Assembly: GCA_021397835.1 (NCBI GenBank)
Contig: JAJFZO010000799.1
Coordinates: forward strand, 3,782,001 to 3,846,000
Source: Moringa oleifera
Lineage: Eukaryota; Streptophyta; Magnoliopsida; Brassicales; Moringaceae
DNA: 64,000 bases
Direction of reading: 5' to 3'
The notes under the pieces were generated by a model. The model was given only the letters and a program-made list of their open reading frames with translations, made no database searches and was not told where the DNA came from. Of this stretch, positions 60,869 through 64,000 are shown in pieces. A program made the translations under genes and the position numbers. Numbering within the stretch: position 1 is the first letter of the stretch; every line of letters begins with the position of its first letter.

Positions 60869-61254
60869 ATCTTGAAAATTTTTGTACACATGACCATTAT
60901 TGAATTTATATAGTTGAATTTTTAGGATTGTGTAATATTTTAACTTATGTATTGTACATATAGAGTTTAATTATAACATCAAACATTAGTGATCTTTTGT
61001 TTTGTTTATCTCTTATTACTTTTTTGGATTAGATTATTTTGAGTATTTTTAGATATGAAAGAAATAATGACGATCTCTGTTAGAATGGTATTGAAGTGTA
61101 TAACATAAAAATTTTGGTTGCATATATATATATATATATATTGTGAACAATTGTATTGATGTATATGGATGATGTGAAAACAGGTTTTGGATAATTTGAA
61201 TATCAAAATTTTTTATTTATTTTGAAATAAATACAAAAAATACCTTTAATGGGT
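60869..61254 (+). other. CACTA 3' flank of the second gene
   Basis: AT-rich 3' region with a (TA)n microsatellite near 61122-61141. No gene was recognised. Confidence 0.5.
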
Positions 61255-61636
61255 ATCCCCTTTTAACGACAGTTCCAACAGAACCGTCGTTAAAGGGTCC
61301 CCTTTTTTAATGACAGTTTCGTTGGAACTGTCATTAAAGGGTATCCCCCTTTAACGATAGTTCTGTTTGAAACTGTTGTTAAAGGGTACCCCCTTTAACG
61401 ACAGTTATGTTGGAACTGTCGTTAAAGGGTACCCCTTTTAACGACAGTTCTGTTTGAACTGTCATTAAAAAGTCACCCCTTTAATGACAGTTTCAATAGA
61501 ACTGTCATTAAAAGGTAATGCTTTCAATGACAGTTCCATAACTGTCATTAAAACTTCTTCCCTTTAATGACATGAACAAAGATGATAATTTTACAACTGT
61601 CATTAAAAACCATTTTTAACTGTCATTAAAGTTTTT
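61255..61636 (-). repeat. Right subterminal hairpin array of the CACTA element
   Basis: About eight units of the form TTTAACGACAGTTC...GAACTGTCGTTAAA, many separated by GGGTACCCC- or GGTCCCC-like words. The motif is close to that of the left array (AACGTCAGTTC against AACGACAGTTC). Confidence 0.9.
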
Positions 61637-61649
61637 ATTTGTAGTAGTG
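61636..61649 (-). repeat. Right terminal inverted repeat of the CACTA element
   Basis: TATTTGTAGTAGTG is the complement of the left terminus with one or two differences, followed by the target copy TTA. Confidence 0.92.
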
Positions 61650-62560
61650 TTATAATGAAAAACCAAGATCAAATAATTATCTAGAAAAAAATAACTATTA
61701 TCGCTAATGATAATCTTAAATATGATAATTATCTTTAATATAATACAATATTTATCTTCATTGGACTTGCTTAAATGATCAACATAACTATCATCATTTT
61801 TCAAAACCTTATATTAATGACGGCTTTTATAACTGTTTAAGAAATTGAGTGCGGTAGGGGCAAACGTTTACATGTTTGTTGGTAGTATGAAACATTCTTT
61901 TAATATGTATACTTTCTAGTAGTTTTCTTTGAATATGTGGTTGCAAATTTCAAGTATAAGATCTCCAATTTGAATATCTCTGATTATGAAGTTTTTACAA
62001 AATATAATTTAGTTCAAATTGATAAATGAGGCTTTGAGTTATCACTTTGTATTATAATATTTGCTCTAAAAAATAAATTTCATGCAAGAAATACTTATTT
62101 TAAATTACATTAAAAGTTTAAATACATAAGTTTTTGGATAAATATAAAAAAATCTACATTAGACCTTTTTTAATTCCAATTTTGAACTTTAATTTGATTT
62201 GCATATGATCTTTCAATTCGATTTAATTTAAATTCTACCAAAAAAATTTAAAAATCAAAATTATTTAAATTTGAGATCTTATACAACAAAAAAATTATTT
62301 AGATTATGCATAGATGTAAAAAAAAAATTATTTAAATTATCAATAAAAAAATTTTAAAATTTTAATTTTTTTGATATTTATCCTAAAATTTTAAATTAAA
62401 AATAATAATAATAAAATTTTTAATAATTAAAAATAAAATATAACAATTATAAAAATAGATGAAAATTTAAATAAAAATAAGAATTTATTACTTCAACCAT
62501 TTCAAATAAAAAAAAGATTTCATTATGTCAATATTTTTTGACAATTATACCTTATAGAAT
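61650..62560. other. AT-rich intergenic DNA right of the CACTA element
   Basis: Nothing recognisable beyond A and T runs. Confidence 0.5.
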
Positions 62561-64000
62561 TATAATATACTAATCAATTTTTTTTTAATTCAATTGACTT
62601 TATCACAAAATGTGAACCTTATTACTTCCTTTCGTTTGTGTCTTTTTTGAAAATACAAAATTAGGTTTTATTAACAATATTTTTTGGAAAATTAACCTTA
62701 TAGAAATGATTTTCTTGAATGCCTAGGGATTTTATTAATACCTTTACTCTATTTTAGTCATTTGAAATTAAAAAAAAAAAAAGAAACTTAGAAATCGTTA
62801 AATAAATTTTTTTAGATAATTGGCCCTATTATTATCTTAAGGGTTATTATTTTTTTGTAAAATTTAATTAATTGATCTAAACACATTATTTTGCAATTAT
62901 TATTACCTTTATTTGCAATTTTATAGAAATAAAAGATTAAGTTTTGTAAACTTCTTTTTTTTTTTTGAAAAATGGAACTCATTACTTAAATGAAATATTA
63001 AAAACGATTACCTGATGCTTACTTTATTATTATTATTATTTTAACTTACATAAAGAAATTATACTTCTTTAGCCGTCATTAAAATAAGTTTTTTTTTTTA
63101 TGCCTATGGGCTTCTTTAATACCTTTCCTCTATTTATATCATATGAAATAAAAAAAGTTAGATTTCATTAAGTTAACATTTTTTTATAATTAACCTTATT
63201 ATTACCTTATCAAATTACAATGCATTAATGAAAAGTTTTTATTGTTTCTTGTATAATTTAGTTTAATTGACCTTATGACACTTTGTTGACCTTATTACTA
63301 CCTTTTGTTTATGTTTTTTTAAAGATAATGAAAGATTAAATTTTATTAACTATTTTTTAAAAACAATAACCTTATTATTATCTTCCCTTTACATCAAACT
63401 TTAAAAACGATTACCTTCTACTTACTTTAATACCATTATTATTTTAATTTACATAACCTTTCTTTAGCTATCATTAAAAAGATTTTCTTGAATGCACATA
63501 GGCCTTATTATTTCATTCATCTATTTCAATCATTTGAAACTAAAGAAACTTAGCTGTTGTCAAGTTTATATTTTTGGAAAATTGACCCTATTATTACTTT
63601 ATAGAAGTCCAATGTAATCATAAAGGATTATTATTTTTTGTAAAATTTACTTCAATTGACCTTATGACATTATTATCACCATTTTTTTTTTGTATTTTCT
63701 TTAGATAATGAAAGATTAAATTTATTTAACTACTTTTTAAACAATTGACTTTATTATTACCTTCAATTTACATTAAATTTTAAAAATGATTACCTTTTAT
63801 ACACTTTATTATAATTAAAATTTTAATTAACACAAGAAGATCACCTTTCGTTAGCCATCATTAAATAAATATTTTTTAATACCCGTTGGCTTTATTACTA
63901 CCTCTTCTTCAGTCATTTTAACAAATTGAAATTTCATTACGTCAGTATTTTTGGATATTGTAACAATAAAATATTGTTATTTTTTTTCAATTGATTTAAT
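62561..64000. repeat. Degenerate tandem array, unit about 280-390 bp, running off the window
   Basis: The words CAATTGACCTTATGACA, GATAATGAAAGATTAA, ATTGACCTTATTATTACCTT, AAAAATGATTACCTT and TTTAGCCATCATTAAA recur in the same order. Anchor positions near 62588, 62869, 63262, 63651 and 63988 give spacings of about 281, 393, 389 and 337. It has no coding potential. The array continues past the right edge. Confidence 0.7.

Larger units (their letters stand above)
51618..61649 (+). mobile_element. Complete CACTA (En/Spm) DNA transposon, 10.03 kb
   Basis: The left end CACTACTACAAAAATT and right end TTTATTTGTAGTAGTG are inverted copies of the CACTA terminus. TTA flanks both sides (51615-51617 and 61650-61652), the three-base duplication typical of this superfamily. 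Subterminal hairpin repeats lie at both ends. Inside are a TNP2 transposase gene and a second gene with a ULP1 protease end, both broken by stops. There is also a host SPOC exon and GC-rich tandem repeats. It cannot move by itself but its ends look intact. Confidence 0.95.

Overview
The window is plant nuclear DNA. It is AT-rich and has GT-AG introns, TTTAGGG-type telomeric repeats and plant families of CACTA, Mutator, Ty1/copia, Ty3/gypsy and LINE elements. The gene families (AKR4-type aldo-keto reductase, SEPALLATA-like MADS remnants, a plastid YaaW-like protein) point to a eudicot, but nothing fixes the species. Everything here is read by eye; no alignment or database search was run.

Only three loci look like host genes that could still work. 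(1) A four-exon aldo-keto reductase on + (20211-22331, 322 aa) has the full catalytic tetrad, but its second intron starts with GA instead of GT. (2) A 12-exon gene on - (43781-37329, 359 aa) has 12 exons that join in frame. It encodes a probably plastid-targeted conserved plant protein that I compare with bacterial YaaW. (3) A two-exon gene on - (48250-47901, 82 aa) encodes a secreted peptide with eight cysteines. Host-derived remnants are two SEPALLATA-like MADS-box exon fragments in inverted orientation (19316-19395 on -, 24091-24180 on +), a fragment of a second, different aldo-keto reductase family (46679-46850 on -), and a SPOC-domain exon carried inside a CACTA element.

The rest is layered transposon history. 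From the left: a decayed CACTA transposase relic (1-3011) is interrupted by a roughly 10.2 kb LTR element without coding capacity (3012-13193). Its LTRs are nearly 3 kb and its interior is made of tandem repeats. Its 3' LTR stops where one arm of an inverted host duplication begins. That arm was later split by a complete 5.6 kb Mutator-like element (13425-19021; TIRs of about 130-145 bp and a 9-bp target duplication). The aldo-keto reductase gene lies between the two arms of the inverted duplication. From 27.6 to 36.1 kb lie a Ty1/copia relic, a third LTR fragment of the first element, and a decayed Ty3/gypsy element with both LTRs. A 5'-truncated LINE (40559-41333) sits in intron 8 of the YaaW-like gene.

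The right third holds a 1.6 kb interstitial telomeric tract (49372-50993). A complete 10.03 kb CACTA element follows (51618-61649), with CACTACTAC termini, a TTA target duplication, subterminal hairpin arrays, a broken TNP2 transposase, a broken second gene ending in a ULP1-type protease with its catalytic residues kept, and the captured host exon. The window ends in AT-rich DNA with degenerate repeats of about 280-390 bp.
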